From Homalodisca vitripennis (taxonomy: Eukaryota > Arthropoda > Insecta > Hemiptera > Cicadellidae), in assembly GCF_021130785.1 (NCBI RefSeq), contig NC_060215.1:65662501-65726500 (forward strand): a stretch of 64,000 nucleotides of DNA, read 5' to 3'. Below the pieces are notes generated by a model that was not told the origin of the DNA, did no database searches, and saw nothing but the letters and a program-made list of their open reading frames with translations. The first letter of the stretch is position 1, and the number at the start of each line of letters is the position of its first letter. Below are positions 24,151-36,669 of this stretch, piece after piece. The position numbers and the translations under genes were made by a program.

Positions 24151-27100
24151 TTTTATCCCATAACTGAATTTTCTGATAATCATCGAATTTTTAACATCGA
24201 TTTTTCACCAAGAATATAAAAGACCCCTATATAGCACTTTTCTTAAATACTGTTCTTAAATAATTAATTATGCATATTTTGGATTTAAAGTTCTTAAATA
24301 AATTACCCCTACCACTGATCAAAAAGGAAATGCAGATTAACAAAAACCATATTGTAACTACTGCTCGTATTTAAAATACAAAAGTGATCGGAAATAAAAG
24401 AAGCTATGTGGCATCTATATAGTATATCATAAACAATTTAAAACTGTATCGGTGCAAAATATCCAATATAATAAACAATGGCAAAATAAGAATGAATGTT
24501 GAAATAAATTAGTTTACATGATACAATAATATCATTAACACGTGAATTAAAAATATAATTATTAATAACAGACGTACTTTACACATAGGTTATACATATA
24601 TGATTATTTATTTAATTAATAATTATATATGTAGTTGAACACTCAAACAACCAATTTTATATCTCATAGATGTATGTAAATAAAACTGTTTTTAGTGCAC
24701 GAAGCACGCACTAATGCTACTAAATCCAAGAAACGCCAGGATTTCTCTGCGTTACGCATTCGATACTCCGGGGTCTCTGTTCCAGAGTACAGTTTTAATG
24801 ACATACCGCTGAGTACCGGGTAAAGGTGAGAAACACAACCTCTCATTAACTGGTAAAACATGAGAGCGAACAGTTTGTGAGGGAAAAGGCTCTAAAAGTT
24901 TATTATAAAGATACATTTGCATAATTATATAGGTGTACAAAATGGCGTGTGGGGCACCGGTGACGGAGGACGGGGGAATAAGTGGGTCATCTATACACGA
25001 GCACTGCCAGTGCCGGTTTCTGTGTCTGAACAAAGAGCTGTGTCGTTCAGCCCTGACAAATTAGACACAGTCACATTGCTCAATATACAGCAGACGTCAG
25101 AATCGTACAGACCTCTGGGTTACAAAGACAGAATTGAGACGAGCATTTCGCTATAGAAGGCCAGTCGTTAGTTCCTTTCTGGAACACGGTTTTTAAGGCA
25201 GTTGCTCCATCCCGATTTTCTTAAATCACACGTACTCTTCGAATGGTTTCCTAAATAAAATAGGCAGGCTATTTCTTTTAATAATTTGATGAGTATGAAT
25301 CAGATTTCACGGACATATTTCGTACAATTCTTCTTCCAGGAAGTAAATAAAACGCATGTGTTTTATTATGCTGCGTGTTGCATATTAAGGATATGTCTGG
25401 AGGATGAACAATGTGAGGTGAACCGTCGAATTATTTTTAATAAAAGCATCAATGTGTTTTAATCTTGTTAGTTTTTAAATTTATGAAAATCGAATACATC
25501 CGTTGTTTTATAATTAATGTTGTAGTGATGACTATTTGCGATTAGTTTAAAAGTCATAACAATATAAAAGACCCGAGAACATTGTGAAATGAGCCTCCCG
25601 AGTAGGGAACTAACTGCTTCCGAGCTGGTTTGCAATTAAATTGAGAGCATGTCAAATATCAGTAGCCTACTAAGACTGCGGAATGGCGAGTCAAAATATA
25701 ACTACAATCTAGAATGATTGTCCTTTACGATCTTTTTTTTTGGAGAAATAACAATACTAATCTTAGGTTAATTCATTAGTTTAAGAAGTTATATTTAGGT
25801 TTGTAGTGGAAGATTACTTTTCTTACTTTACTCGTTGATTGTATATCTAAATGTGTATACATAGAGTTTATAGCCTATATGTGTAAACAATATTAACAAA
25901 ATAATATAAATGTTACATGCTTATGACTAATCTAATGTTGACTAATACACTTAAGTAGAACCGACAAATTCTCAAGTTACTATTTTATTACATCGGCCTT
26001 TCAATCACTGTAATTTTAGTATTCAAGGAGTGAATATCAATGGAAATTAATTGTATATTTTATTTAAATGTAGAATTTAAATTATCAAATTATCCTTTAA
26101 AAATCTTGCAATCTATATGAAGCTTCTTCTCGCCATAGAAACGAAACTGTCTATTTCAGAGATGCTCGAAATAAAATTTACTAGAACTCCAAAGTCTCTT
26201 CTCTCACAACAAATTAACAACGGTTACAATCAATAACGTCATGTTGCTTAGGATGGTATTGTGTCAAATGTTTTACTGTGTTGACTAGGAACACTTAAAT
26301 AACAATTTAGGATATATTTTATGACTTCAATGAACTTAGTATCCACATAACCTTCAGTTTACTAATGATATTTTTACACAAGCAGTTCTAAGATTCTAAC
26401 AAAATTCAACCCCAACAAATTAAATAAACCATTGGCTTTTCCATTTAATGTTAAATCCTTATGCAAAACCGCCATACAAAATAATTATGATCTACAGAAT
26501 ATATTTACTAGTAGTAATAATGAAAGATATCAGTTAATAGATGGATTGGTACGAGAACGTTGGACAATTTATACAGAATTTCATTCTCTCTGTAAATTTC
26601 ATTTACATTTGGCATTGTCCATTGGTTGTAAAGTAATAACTATTTATGCTACATTCTCATGTAACACAATATATGAATTGCTAGTTTAAGGTAAAAAATT
26701 CAACCACCAATTCCCTCTCATTGAAAATTAGAATTTCCATATTAAAGTGAGAAAAAGAACCATTATATATGTTACAACCTTTTAACCTATTCAAAGCTGC
26801 GTAAATAATACGTTATTAAGCTGTTTATTCCTATAAATGTATTATTTTCACGTTTAGAACTTTTTCAATCAAATTGATAACTAGTAAAAAAGTGCTCTGG
26901 CTGTGTACGTGTAGGGTAGAATATTGCCATAATGTAATAAAACAATCCATTTAGTAAAAAGTAAGGCCACGTCCTTTTAAGTTTGTCTAAAATTGACATA
27001 ATAATTATGATATAACAGAATGTTTGTATAACCTCACAATCTTACCTAGTTGAGCTTTCATTATTTGTTGTAGAAACACGAAATATATATTTAAACCAAT

Positions 27101-27166
27101 ATAATACGTTTTGAACAAAATATTTTTCTTTTTAGAACTTGCAAATTCCTTCCTTCACCAACAAAA
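24151..27166. other. Mostly AT-rich non-coding stretch
   Basis: A slightly GC-richer patch at 24690-25150 has overlapping open frames on both strands but no recognisable product. The rest is featureless. Confidence 0.45.
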
Positions 27167-27176
27167 GAGTACACTG

Positions 27177-27690
27177 CCCCATTGGTCCACAGGACCCCAC
27201 TTAAATGTATTCTTTATATTTTTCAGTGTAAGTTTGTCGCAGTAATTTTTTGTACTAATGTAGCTTTAGTTAGCCCCACCACTGACCGCCTTAGTTCCCC
27301 ATTGTCAGCTAAGTAATAAACAACTTTATTTGTCTTAGGGTCCAGTGGTCCCCTGTGCGCAGTTTTAGGTTGCGTTTTTCCTTATTGTCTATATTTGATT
27401 ACGTTGGTTGTAATTTCATTTTTGCGGTTATTTGTGAAATAATTTACATCGTTTTCTCGCCTGCTTATTGTTGTTTGTAAAACTACAAGGTGAGCTTAGC
27501 AGACAACAAAATTATGTGACTGATGGAGGACAAGAGCAGTGAGGAAGGTGACAATAATTTTGGAGGGAGCGATGACTCCAACGCTAACCGAAACTATGTC
27601 ACCGAAATGATTTTATAACAAAAAATAGATTTAAGCCCTACAGATGTAAAAGAAATAGAATGCTATTTCTGTATCAATACCCAATAAAAT
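27177..27690 (+). mobile_element. Possible piggyBac-like 5' end, internally deleted
   Basis: The left edge CCCCATTGGTCC contains the palindrome GGTCCACAGGACC (27184-27196). Related phrases recur at about 27275 (CCCCACCACTGACC) and 27338 (GGGTCCAGTGGTCCCC), resembling the terminal plus subterminal repeats of piggyBac-like transposons. A leader follows, then a short acidic reading frame (27523-27618) and an AATAAA at about 27684. The expected TTAA target site is not intact, and no matching right end was found. The interpretation is therefore weak, and a small host transcript is an alternative. Confidence 0.3.
27523..27618 (+). CDS. Short acidic reading frame (31 aa)
   Basis: It starts MEDKSSEEGDNNFGGSDDSN and stops after MIL. 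An acidic, serine-rich N-terminus is common in piggyBac-type transposases and in many nuclear proteins. It may be the remaining N-terminus of a deleted transposase or a first exon. The composition is clearly unlike the AT-rich flanks. The function is unknown. Confidence 0.25.
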   Translation: MEDKSSEEGDNNFGGSDDSNANRNYVTEMIL

Positions 27691-29149
27691 ATTATACAAA
27701 ACATTGTGATAAAACCAGTGTTTTGAATTGTATAGCCTATATTTTGATGGCCAAATTTTGCATATGTTTGCGATTTTGTGTAAGATAGGTCATAATTGCG
27801 ATGGGATAAATACATTCATACATAGTTTGTAGATATAACAGTGTTAGCTACTGTGTAGTTTTTGCATCTTAAACTTTTAAAGTAACACATACACATGGCT
27901 ATTTTCAAGAGTTTTGAAAAAAAAAAACAGAATTTTGCGAGAAAAAATGTATAATTGTTATGTTTATTGTTGTAGCCAGTATATAACACTAATAATCCAA
28001 GGAAACAAAGAAAACTTATATAAATGCAATTTATAAAAATTTATAATTTTTTGAGCATATTTATAACTTTTTAGCATGTTTTTAAATTGTTAAAAACCAT
28101 TAGATCCCTGTTCCAAAGGCAAAAATATATGTGTAGCTTTTGAACGTTGAAATATATAATACCCTCAGCAGAAAGAACTTAGCAAATAGAAACAATACAA
28201 TTAAAAACCTACGGTTGAAAAAAACTTAGCAAAAAGAATCAATGCACTTAAAAAACTAATGAACCTTATTGCCGTTAATCAATAACAGAAATCAGATTGA
28301 GATTGGCAATCAAAATACAAAATCATAAATTACATGATACATGTAACCTACAAAACTTTAACGTGTATATACATTTCATGCCCTAATTCTTTTCCTATTC
28401 TTTATTTATGTTAATTTCTATGTTGCATTCTACATATTCTTGAGAATTATTAAAAGTTTTCAGTAAATCAATGATTTATTTATTTTTTTAACCACTTAAG
28501 GTAGAGGTTAATTTTGTAAGGAGAAAGTTAACTGCAGATTTTAATATAACCTAATAATAATATAGTAAGAAAAATTGTTCTTCAAAGCCAATACCGTATA
28601 TGTTGAGGCAAGTAAATTCCGTTTTTAATTATAATTTATAGTGATGTTTTTCTTCAAGTGTGATAATTTCATATATTTCCTTTTCGTGTAACAATTAAAT
28701 AATATGTGATGCTTTCTTAGAACGTCACGTTCTAAATATCAATGATTGTTTAAAAAAGTATCCAAGTCTATCAAGAATAATTTACAATTTTAAGCACGTA
28801 GCTTGTTGAGTTCCAAAACATATATTTAACCGTGGAAAGTCATAAATAATTTCAATACTGTTACAAAAACTGAAAGCAGCGATCATATATTAAATTAAAT
28901 GATTAGAAACCGAATGGACCAACATATATAATATATTTGTGCAAAGTGTAAAAATGAAATACATGCTAACTGGAGAAAAAGCTAATAGAGTAGGTTATAA
29001 AGGGTACCGATGTTGATAATATAATACAGTACTGTGCAGAGCTGCAACGTGATAATCCTGGTGATTCGGCATAATACAGTGCTAGCTTACTCAATGTATT
29101 CACTGACATGCACTACAAGCTGGGGTAGACCGATTACAATATCAGGGTT
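27691..29149. other. AT-rich non-coding stretch
   Basis: Nothing recognised. Confidence 0.5.
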
Positions 29150-29750
29150 TATGCATGCGAGTGAGCGCGGGCGTGTTCTCTCCCTCGCGTGTAAGAGAGA
29201 AAGAGTGTGCGTGTGTGTTTGTGTGTCAACAGGGTGTCATCGCACACAAATCGGAGGCGAGTGACCGAGTCCACCGGCTCTACAGAGCAGATGTCGGATA
29301 CAAAGACCCTTTCTACTGTTCCCAATAATAAATGTTCCGGCGTCGGTACCCTCGGAGGAGAACGGTGCGGGAAGGTGAATCAAGATGGCTGACAAAAGGA
29401 ACAACAAAAACACGGCATTATTACAGAGAATCGAGATGGTAGGTAATTTGGCCGGGACGGACCGGACGGGAATATAATAAGAGAAGGAGAAGAGGTTTCG
29501 GGCAGGAGAGCGTTGTGCTGGCTGCCATATAGGGGCCACCCCCACCCCCTCACTCGACCTGCCGAGAGAGAGAAAAAGAAGGGAAGTGATAAATAATGAG
29601 AGCGCTCCTCCAAAAAAGAAATCACACAAAGGGCTTCGAAGCAGTCGAAAAAAGAAATTAGCCTCGCTACGAAGGACCGCGGTCGATTATTGATTATAAC
29701 GTAGGCTCCGTCAGCCCGCCTGCGGCACTGGAAGTGTAATAGTAATGGTA
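29150..29750. promoter_or_regulatory. GC/CpG-rich island with possible first coding exon
   Basis: CpG-rich sequence with GA/CT runs (GTGTGCGTGTGTGT near 29205, GAGAGAGAAAAAGAAG near 29565). It includes an AAGATGGCTGA motif at about 29383 that is both a YY1-like site and a good translation start context. Insect promoters with such GA-rich tracts are common. Several overlapping open frames on both strands are a consequence of the low stop-codon density, and I do not annotate them. Confidence 0.45.
29385..29438 (+). CDS. Candidate first coding exon (18 codons)
   Basis: ATG in context ATCAAGATGG (A at -3, G at +4) begins MADKRNNKNTALLQRIEM and meets a splice-donor-like GTAGGTAATT at 29439. Without splicing the frame would end at a TAA, 29475-29477. 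Position inside a CpG island supports a gene start. The short length and lack of a downstream exon in view leave it unproven. Confidence 0.3.
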
Positions 29751-30559
29751 ATGAAAACATCTCCACTCCTTGCCACGAAATCATTTCAAACAAACGCTGG
29801 GTTTGAAAATTTAATCTGACAAGAACAACTTTATTACGTATATCGTATAAATTGCATACTTGTGAACTCTGATTTATACTAACCTACGGGATTTGGTTTG
29901 ATGTACATTTTTATATTGACCATAGCATCTTATTACTGTTCGTTTTTCTTAGTGCGCCATTATGGGAGCAGAGTACGCGCATAAATATTAGAAGAGCCTG
30001 TGAAATACAAGTTGATTAACATTGTGAAACCATCTGATACACATTTAGAGTTGTATGCCCCTTCTTAACTCTCTCAAAACATATTTGTAAAAGGTCGTCA
30101 AAAGCGCAACATTTAAAAATGCTCAGGGGTCTTGGAGCAAATTGTATGTTCAGGAGAGAAAAGTTAACCATGCACAGAGACGGAGAGAGCATATTTGAAA
30201 CGCGTGGGAGTGAAGAATATAGCTTGGATGCGTAAGAAGAGTTAAGGCATTCCTGTGAAGAGAGCTAACGTTAGATCTAATGAGCTAATAGAAAACGTAC
30301 TTTTGATATCGTTGCAAAATAAAATACAAACTTAGTATATGAAATTAAGATGAACCTGCTCTGAAGAAGCAATCAAAATTATTAGGAGACACAAACTTTA
30401 ACACCTTTTCAGCTTACATTAAATGATATTCCTAAACAATATCAGGAACTGTTGACTTCTCAGTTTTTCAAATTACATATCATAATCATAGTTTGACTAC
30501 TTTTAACTTATAAAAGCAAGAGGAAATCTAGCATTTCCTCCAATGACACATGTTCTTGC
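29751..30559. other. Mostly AT-rich spacer
   Basis: A GCGCCATTATGG motif lies near 29953. Otherwise nothing is recognised. Confidence 0.45.
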
Positions 30560-31264
30560 CGCCTCAGTACCTCGCTGTTCTCACCTCTTCATTGCGACAC
30601 TGCGTGATCTCACCGCAACAGTACCTCACAATTCTCGGCACCTCGCTACGACACCGTGCCACCTCATGGCCAACTGCCAGATACCCCACCGCCTCAGTAC
30701 CTCACTCTCACCGCCTTGCTGCGCCACCTCATTCCAGCAGCCAGGTACCTTTTCGTCTCAGTACCTTACAATTCTCGGCACCTCACTACGACACCGTGCC
30801 ACCTCATGGCCAACTGCCAGATACCCCACCGCCTCAGTACCTCACTCTCACCACCTCGCTGCGCCACCTCATTCCAGCAGCCAGGTACCTTTTCGTCTCA
30901 GTACCTTACAATTCTCGGCACCTCACTACGACACCGTGCCACCTCATGGCCAACTGCCAGATACCCCACCGCCTCAGTACCTCACTCTCACCGCCTCGCT
31001 GCGCCACCTCATTCCAGCAGCCAGGTACCTTTTCGTCTCAGTACCTCACAATTCTCGGCACCTCACTACGACACCGTGCCACCTCATGGCCAACTGCCAG
31101 ATACCCCACCGCCTCAGTACCTCTTTCTCACGCCTCGCTGCGCCACCTCATTCCAGCAGCCAGGTACCTTTTCATCTCAGTACCTCGCTCTTCTCGCCAC
31201 CTTGCTACGATACCGTGCCACCTCATTATCAGCCGCCACATACCTCAACGCCACATACCTTGTT
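30560..31264. repeat. 140-bp satellite array, about five units, dimeric monomer
   Basis: The phrase ATACCCCACCGCCTCAGTAC recurs at 30681, 30821, 30961 and 31101, an exact 140-bp period, with more diverged end units. Each unit is made of two related halves. Both start with CTCAGTACCT, pass through a CACCTC...ACCTCA phrase and end at CCAGGTACC or CCAGATACC, and they differ by a short insertion. Because 140 is not a multiple of three and no plus-strand stop occurs in the unit, all three forward frames stay open (the 270-, 238- and 205-codon frames). The resulting peptides are the same sequence read in rotation. I do not regard them as genes. The array is C-rich on the plus strand. Confidence 0.95.
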
Positions 31265-33503
31265 GATCTCTAATATATGCATCCTCCAGAATCTTCTTGC
31301 CAAACTAGGTCATGTAAACACAAACTTTGCTGTATATATTTTTAAACTTTTCTAATGAGGTTTGTAAATTTAGTAATATCGTTATGTTACAATGTCGATC
31401 TGGTGATGTAAAACAAATCGCGAGATCGGGAATGGGGTCCCAATTCTATTAGTATGGGCATATTGTAGTCTACAAGATTTAGGTATCACCAGGATGTGAG
31501 TAAACATAATCGACAGTGATAAAATAGCATAGTTTACGGTTTTCAATTAAAATTAGTCAAGATTTCTTTTTATTATACGTTTATAAATAACTTATAGAAA
31601 CAGTCCACTTTTCATGAAAAAGTAAATAAAAAACACATTATTGCATAAAAACTTCTTGGCGTCTTAATGCTTACCAATTGTATTGAAAAATCCATTTAAA
31701 TTTAGAACTTTTCCTTATGAACATACAATTGTTGTAGATATACTTATAGACCATTAAACCATTATAAAATGTTATGTTTTACTCATGGAAAATGTGCTAC
31801 AGTTTGATAATTTGTAATTTAATGTTCAGTTACTTATGAATAATTTTTCCAAATATTTTCTTAGTGCTTCCAGTAAAATGGTCTTTATTTAATACTTATA
31901 GCTTGATTCTTCACAAGAAAATGGTGAGCAACACTGTATATTATTCAATTTATTCTTGTTTATATTTTCTAGTTAGTTTAATGATGTTATACTTGTAAAT
32001 ATGTATACAATATTACGTCTGAAGAAGTAGTACACTAAGACGTACAAAAATGTATAAAGAGTTTACCAATATTTTGTTTTTTTTTTTTGTAAAAAGAGAA
32101 TTCATATATAAAGAGTTGCGCATTTTTGGCATTTTTTGTTCGGAGGAATAAATAACAGTAGTAAAATATATGTAATCTTATTGTCTATTATTTAAGTTTA
32201 CTTAGAATAAAAGCATATAATGTTATCACCATATATGTTTGGTAGAGAAACAAAAATGGTTAATTTGTAGCAAAGGAATATACATAGTAGGCTTTGAACA
32301 TAGATACAGAGACAAAATATTTTTTTTACTATTTAGCTGATAATTGCAACTCTTTATCTCACTGTCTGTCCTAAAAACACAAGTGGTTCCTTAAAAACAG
32401 AGTTAAAACACTAGTGTTTGCTTGATATGGAAGTGTGATCTAAATACAATTTATGAATGTAGATTCCCCTTTATAATACTTAATTTTAAAAGTTTATTTT
32501 GTGAAATAACCGACATGCTTATAAATAAAACATCCTCTTTACAAAACATTTAAATTGAACACATCACAAACTTTCGAACATTATTTTCCGTGTTGTATAG
32601 TTTACGCCCTAACCAAAATGAATATCTTGCAAAAATTATAATTACCACCATCTTGAACATTTATATTGGGTGAACTTAGTTTTTGTGTTCGCTTCTCCTT
32701 CGTTGTTGCGCAAGCCTTCTATCGTGAGGTAGATTTATATGTATTGTCATATACTTAAAAAGACATTCTAAACAAATTGTTTAAGAAAAAATCATTAAGT
32801 TCTCCAGCTGTAACTTAATAAATAGCTAGTAAAATATATGGGAAGCTAGAAATCATGATGGGAATAGATTTTAATCTAAATAAAGTAATAACTTTGTGTT
32901 ACGTTTAAAACAAAAATAAAAACATGAATTTCTATTTATTTATCACTGGAGTACAAGTATTTGAAAAATGTGATATTTTGCAGAAGAGGTAGAGGGCCAA
33001 ACAAATTACTGGGTAAGAGACTATATATTACGTGGTGGAGCCTGGAATTGAAATGTGAAGTTTTACAGAACACTAGACAGCGCGTCGGCAGAATTGCAAA
33101 TTACTGAGATTATACAATTACAAGGTAGTGGTTAAAGTACAAAATAAAAGATAGTGTATGGTGTATAAATTACGGTTTGTAGGACATGGGATAGTGATTT
33201 AAATACAAATTTTAGATTATGTACAATATGGGACTTTGGTGTTTAATTTACAATTTGTCGGTTGAAATACAACTTCGTGCATAGTCCGAATTTCGTTGAA
33301 AGGTACTAGTTGTCGGCGATTTCTTGCGAATTCTTGAATTGAAAAATTGTGGACGGGATGAAATACGCTCGCGTTAATAATTAGAAGTAAAAATTAATTC
33401 TCAGAGTCCGTAGAGGCTTTTTTCTGTAGCTGTTACAGGGTTGCAATGTTAATATCGGCGCGTCGTGCGGCGCTGAGTGACATTTAAATACGCCACATTC
33501 TTT
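31265..33503. other. AT-rich non-coding stretch
   Basis: Nothing recognised. Confidence 0.5.
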
Positions 33504-34685
33504 CTTCATGGCACTGGGCGAATTGAATAATACGACATATATGTTGTTCATGGCACTGGGCGAATTGAATAATACGACATATATGTTGTTCATGGCACTG
33601 GGCAAATTGAATACTACGACACACATTTTGTTCATGGCACAGGGCAAATTGAATACTACGACATATTTTGTTCATGGCATAGGGCAAATTGAATACTACG
33701 ACACACATTTTGTTCATGGCACTGGGCGAATTGAATACTACTACACACATTTTGTTCATGGCACTGGGCGAATTGAATACTACGACACACATTTTGTTCA
33801 TGGCACTGGGCGAATTGAATACTACTACACACATTTTGTTCATGGCACTGGGCGAATTGAATAATACGACATATATGTTGTTCATGGCGCAGGGAAAATT
33901 GAATAACTACGACATACACTTTGTTCATGGCACTGGGCGAATTGAATACTACGACACACATTTTGTTCATGGCACTGGGCGAATTGAATACTACGAATCA
34001 CATTTTGTTCATGGCACAGGGCAAATTGAGTACTACGACACACAATTTGTTCATGGCACAGGGCAAATTGAATACTACGACATATTTTGTTCATGGCATA
34101 GGGCAAATTGAATACTACGACACACATTTTGTTCATGGCACTGGGCGAATTGAATACTACTACACACATTTTGTTCATGGCACTGGGCGAATTGAATAAT
34201 ACGACATATATGTTGTTCATGGCACTGGGCAAATTGAATACTACGACACACATTTTGTTCATGGCACTGGGCGAATTGAATACTACGACACACATTTTGT
34301 TCATGGCACTGGGCGAATTGAATACTACGAATCACATTTTGTTCGTGGCACTGGGCAAATTGAGTACTACGACACACAATTTGTTCATGGCACTGGGCGA
34401 ATTGAATACTACGACACACATTTTGTTCATGGCACTGGGCGAATTGAATACTACGACACACATTTTGTTCATGGCACTGGCCAAATTGAATACTACAACA
34501 TACATTTTGTTCATGGCACTGGGCGAATTGAATACTACGACACACATTTTGTTCATGGCACTGGGCGAATTGAATACTACGACACACATTTTTATCATGG
34601 CACTGGGCACATTGAATACTACGACACACATTTTGTTCAGGGCATTGGGCAAATTGAATAATGCGAAACATATTTTCTTGTCGGC
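33504..34685. repeat. 42-bp minisatellite, about 28 units, with higher-order structure
   Basis: The typical unit begins TTCATGGCACTGGGCGAATT and continues GAATACTACGACACACATTTTG. Period 42 is visible from successive TTCATGGCAC starts (33547, 33589 and so on). Units fall into variants: GGGC(G/A)AATTG, AATAATACGACATATATG, AGGGCAAATT, ACGAATCACA. Variant order recurs, for example the set starting at 33631 reappears at 34050, about ten units later. Since 42 is divisible by three, frames persist on both strands and give 14-residue periodic peptides (plus MALGELNTTTHILF, minus NSPSAMNKMCVVVF). No start context or conservation argues for translation. Confidence 0.96.
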
Positions 34686-34770
34686 ACTGTGTGGTGGTGC
34701 CGAGGAAGTGTGAAATGAAAATCTTTGACTACTTTGCACATTTCCCTTTGCTAGTAATATTTTATGGTCG

Positions 34771-34828
34771 GATGAGTAGTAGTAGGGTGGATGAGTAGTA
34801 GTAGAGTAGTAGTGGGCGCTAGTAGTAG
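34771..34828. repeat. AGT-rich trinucleotide microsatellite
   Basis: Imperfect GAGTAGTAGTAG runs interrupted by GGTGG and GGGCGC. Confidence 0.85.
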
Positions 34829-35350
34829 GCACAATCCCCTTTTTCTGAACAGGCGGTTGCAGGCTTGATTTAAATTCAGGAATCATTGACTTTATCAAAC
34901 CATGGGCATTATCATTTACAGTGACATTATATGGCATTACATGGACATTATAATAGACAAAGCTATAATAATTTTATTATTAATAGATGTGACTACCTTC
35001 ATGAATATTCGTTGTCGTTAACTCCAAGACTGATATAAAGTGGGTAACGAGCAGAATGTAAAATTTTGGATCCACTGGGATCTCCTTCCGCGTGAGTTAG
35101 GTGGTATGCGGTTCAGCATGTATCCTATAAATAACTTAAAAAAGAAGTTCCACTGGGTAAAAAAGACTGCAATAACTACATTACGGTACTCCAATATATA
35201 ACTGTAATGTACTGGTATCATTTTCAATATCTGGGCGAGTTTAGTTTTGTTACGACCGAAGGCCAATTAATAATTTTAACTTTTTCAATGGTTTAATGAA
35301 AAAAGAAATTAAGGAACCAACCAGTTTAACCTATGTTCCTCATCACATAC
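34829..35350. other. Spacer without recognised features
   Basis: Nothing recognised. Confidence 0.5.
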
Positions 35351-35504
35351 CGTAGCTGTGGTAGGAATCCTTTTTCAATGTGAATATTGAGTTTAGCTCC
35401 AATTGACCTTCCTATTGGTGAAGCATCTGAAATCTGACGCTGTCACAGACGCTGGAGCTGAACTCAACATTCACATTGAATCAACCCTTCCCTCCATAGC
35501 TACG
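35351..35504. mobile_element. Foldback element (about 51-bp inverted arms)
   Basis: The inner arms, TCAATGTGAATATTGAGTTTAGCTCCA (35375-35401) and its near-perfect complement at 35453-35479, pair with two mismatches over 27 bp. The outer parts continue to pair imperfectly out to CGTAGCT (35351) and AGCTACG (35504). The loop is about 51 nt and contains CAGACGCTGG-type sequence. A related partial copy in the opposite orientation lies at 35736-35816, which makes this a repeat family and not a chance palindrome. It could be a MITE or the source of a hairpin RNA. Confidence 0.75.
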
Positions 35505-35735
35505 TTATGTATAGAAAACTCGGTTGCTCCTCCGTGATAAGAGATCTTGTTTAAAACATTGTAGAATACTCAATTGCGCGCCTGATGAGATAATGATTAC
35601 ATTAGGTTACTTATATTTTGTAGTCTAGTTGACTGATGTCGAAACTATCGCGATGTAAAGAGTTAATTTTAAGTTTCTTCGTCGCCGACTTTTTAAACAT
35701 CTCTTCAGACCAATATGACTGACTCCTGGAGTAAA

Positions 35736-35816
35736 GTCTGTAACAGCGTCAGATTCCAGACGCTGCAGTAAGAGGAAGGTGAACTGGAGCTAAACTCAAA
35801 ACATTCACAATTCCAA
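35736..35816. repeat. Second, inverted partial copy of the foldback element
   Basis: The reverse complement of this stretch reads TGTGAATGTTTTGAGTTTAGCTCCAGTT..., then ACCTTCCTCTTACTGCAGCG and AATCTGACGCTGTTACAGAC. It follows the left arm and loop of 35351-35504 (ACCTTCCTATTGGTGAAGC, AATCTGACGCTGTCACAGAC) in order, and the right arm is missing. Confidence 0.7.
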
Positions 35817-36669
35817 ATCGATATGGTTGTGCCTACTAATAGTAACCGCCGATTCTCAGGATTACTTAAGCCCGAGTGACTCACTATATCCGAACCTGAC
35901 CCTCGGGAGTCTCTAGTAATGTCCAAGTTGACCGAAAACATCTAGCGTGGATCGGGGAAGGGGGATGGTATATATTTATATTTGGTAAATAAATATTTTG
36001 TAAGTGTGAAAATACTGTCGCCGGACCGAACATCGTCGTCTTAAATCTACTAAATGCATCGTTTCACAATAGAAGGATTACAAATGTATGTTGTGTATTC
36101 CAGTAAACTGCTGATTGATTCGCCTAAACAATCTACGCCAATAGCATGAGTATGTTTCAAAATGATATTTGTTATACAATCGGTTTATCGTTTTAATACT
36201 TCTCAAGAGTATTATCTAATAATAAGTATATTGCTAGAAACTGGATTATTTCTGATTAAAATATGTTGAGATCCAAAATATAAGGAACTTTTGTTTTACG
36301 GATTTTTATTTATTGTTATTATAAGACGTTGTAAAGGTAAATTTGAAACACTTCACCGGGATTTCTAGTGTTCTTTTTTAATGTGTGATGCTTGGCCGCG
36401 AGAAACTGACCTTAAATTGTGCTAGAAGTGAAACTAGCCAAATTTGTTAATGTGACATACCATTGAAACAAAATTAGCCTGTTTCCGCCACGAACATGAT
36501 ACAATATACTAATCTGATATTTTGGAAATGTCACGACTACACAATAAATATACGATTGTTTTCAAATCACATTCTACGACTTGACTTAAGATGAATGTGG
36601 AGATAAGTTTGGAATAATGCATAAACACCTTTAGCTCTATTAATAGTTTGCTCATTATTAACTGAAAAA
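35817..36669. other. AT-rich spacer
   Basis: Nothing recognised. Confidence 0.5.

Noticed and set aside
29237..29793. Minus-strand frames of 130 and 137 codons
   Set aside because: They lie in a GC-rich island with few stops, overlap plus-strand frames, and show no recognisable domain.
30543..31355. Three long overlapping plus-strand frames (205-270 codons)
   Set aside because: All read the same 140-bp satellite unit in rotation. The frames are open only because the unit lacks stops.
33504..34685. CRISPR-like regular array
   Set aside because: Units are contiguous with no unique spacers, and the genome is eukaryotic.
33381..34937. Many 77-201-codon frames on both strands
   Set aside because: Products of the 42-bp minisatellite, whose period is a multiple of three. 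No start context or domain.
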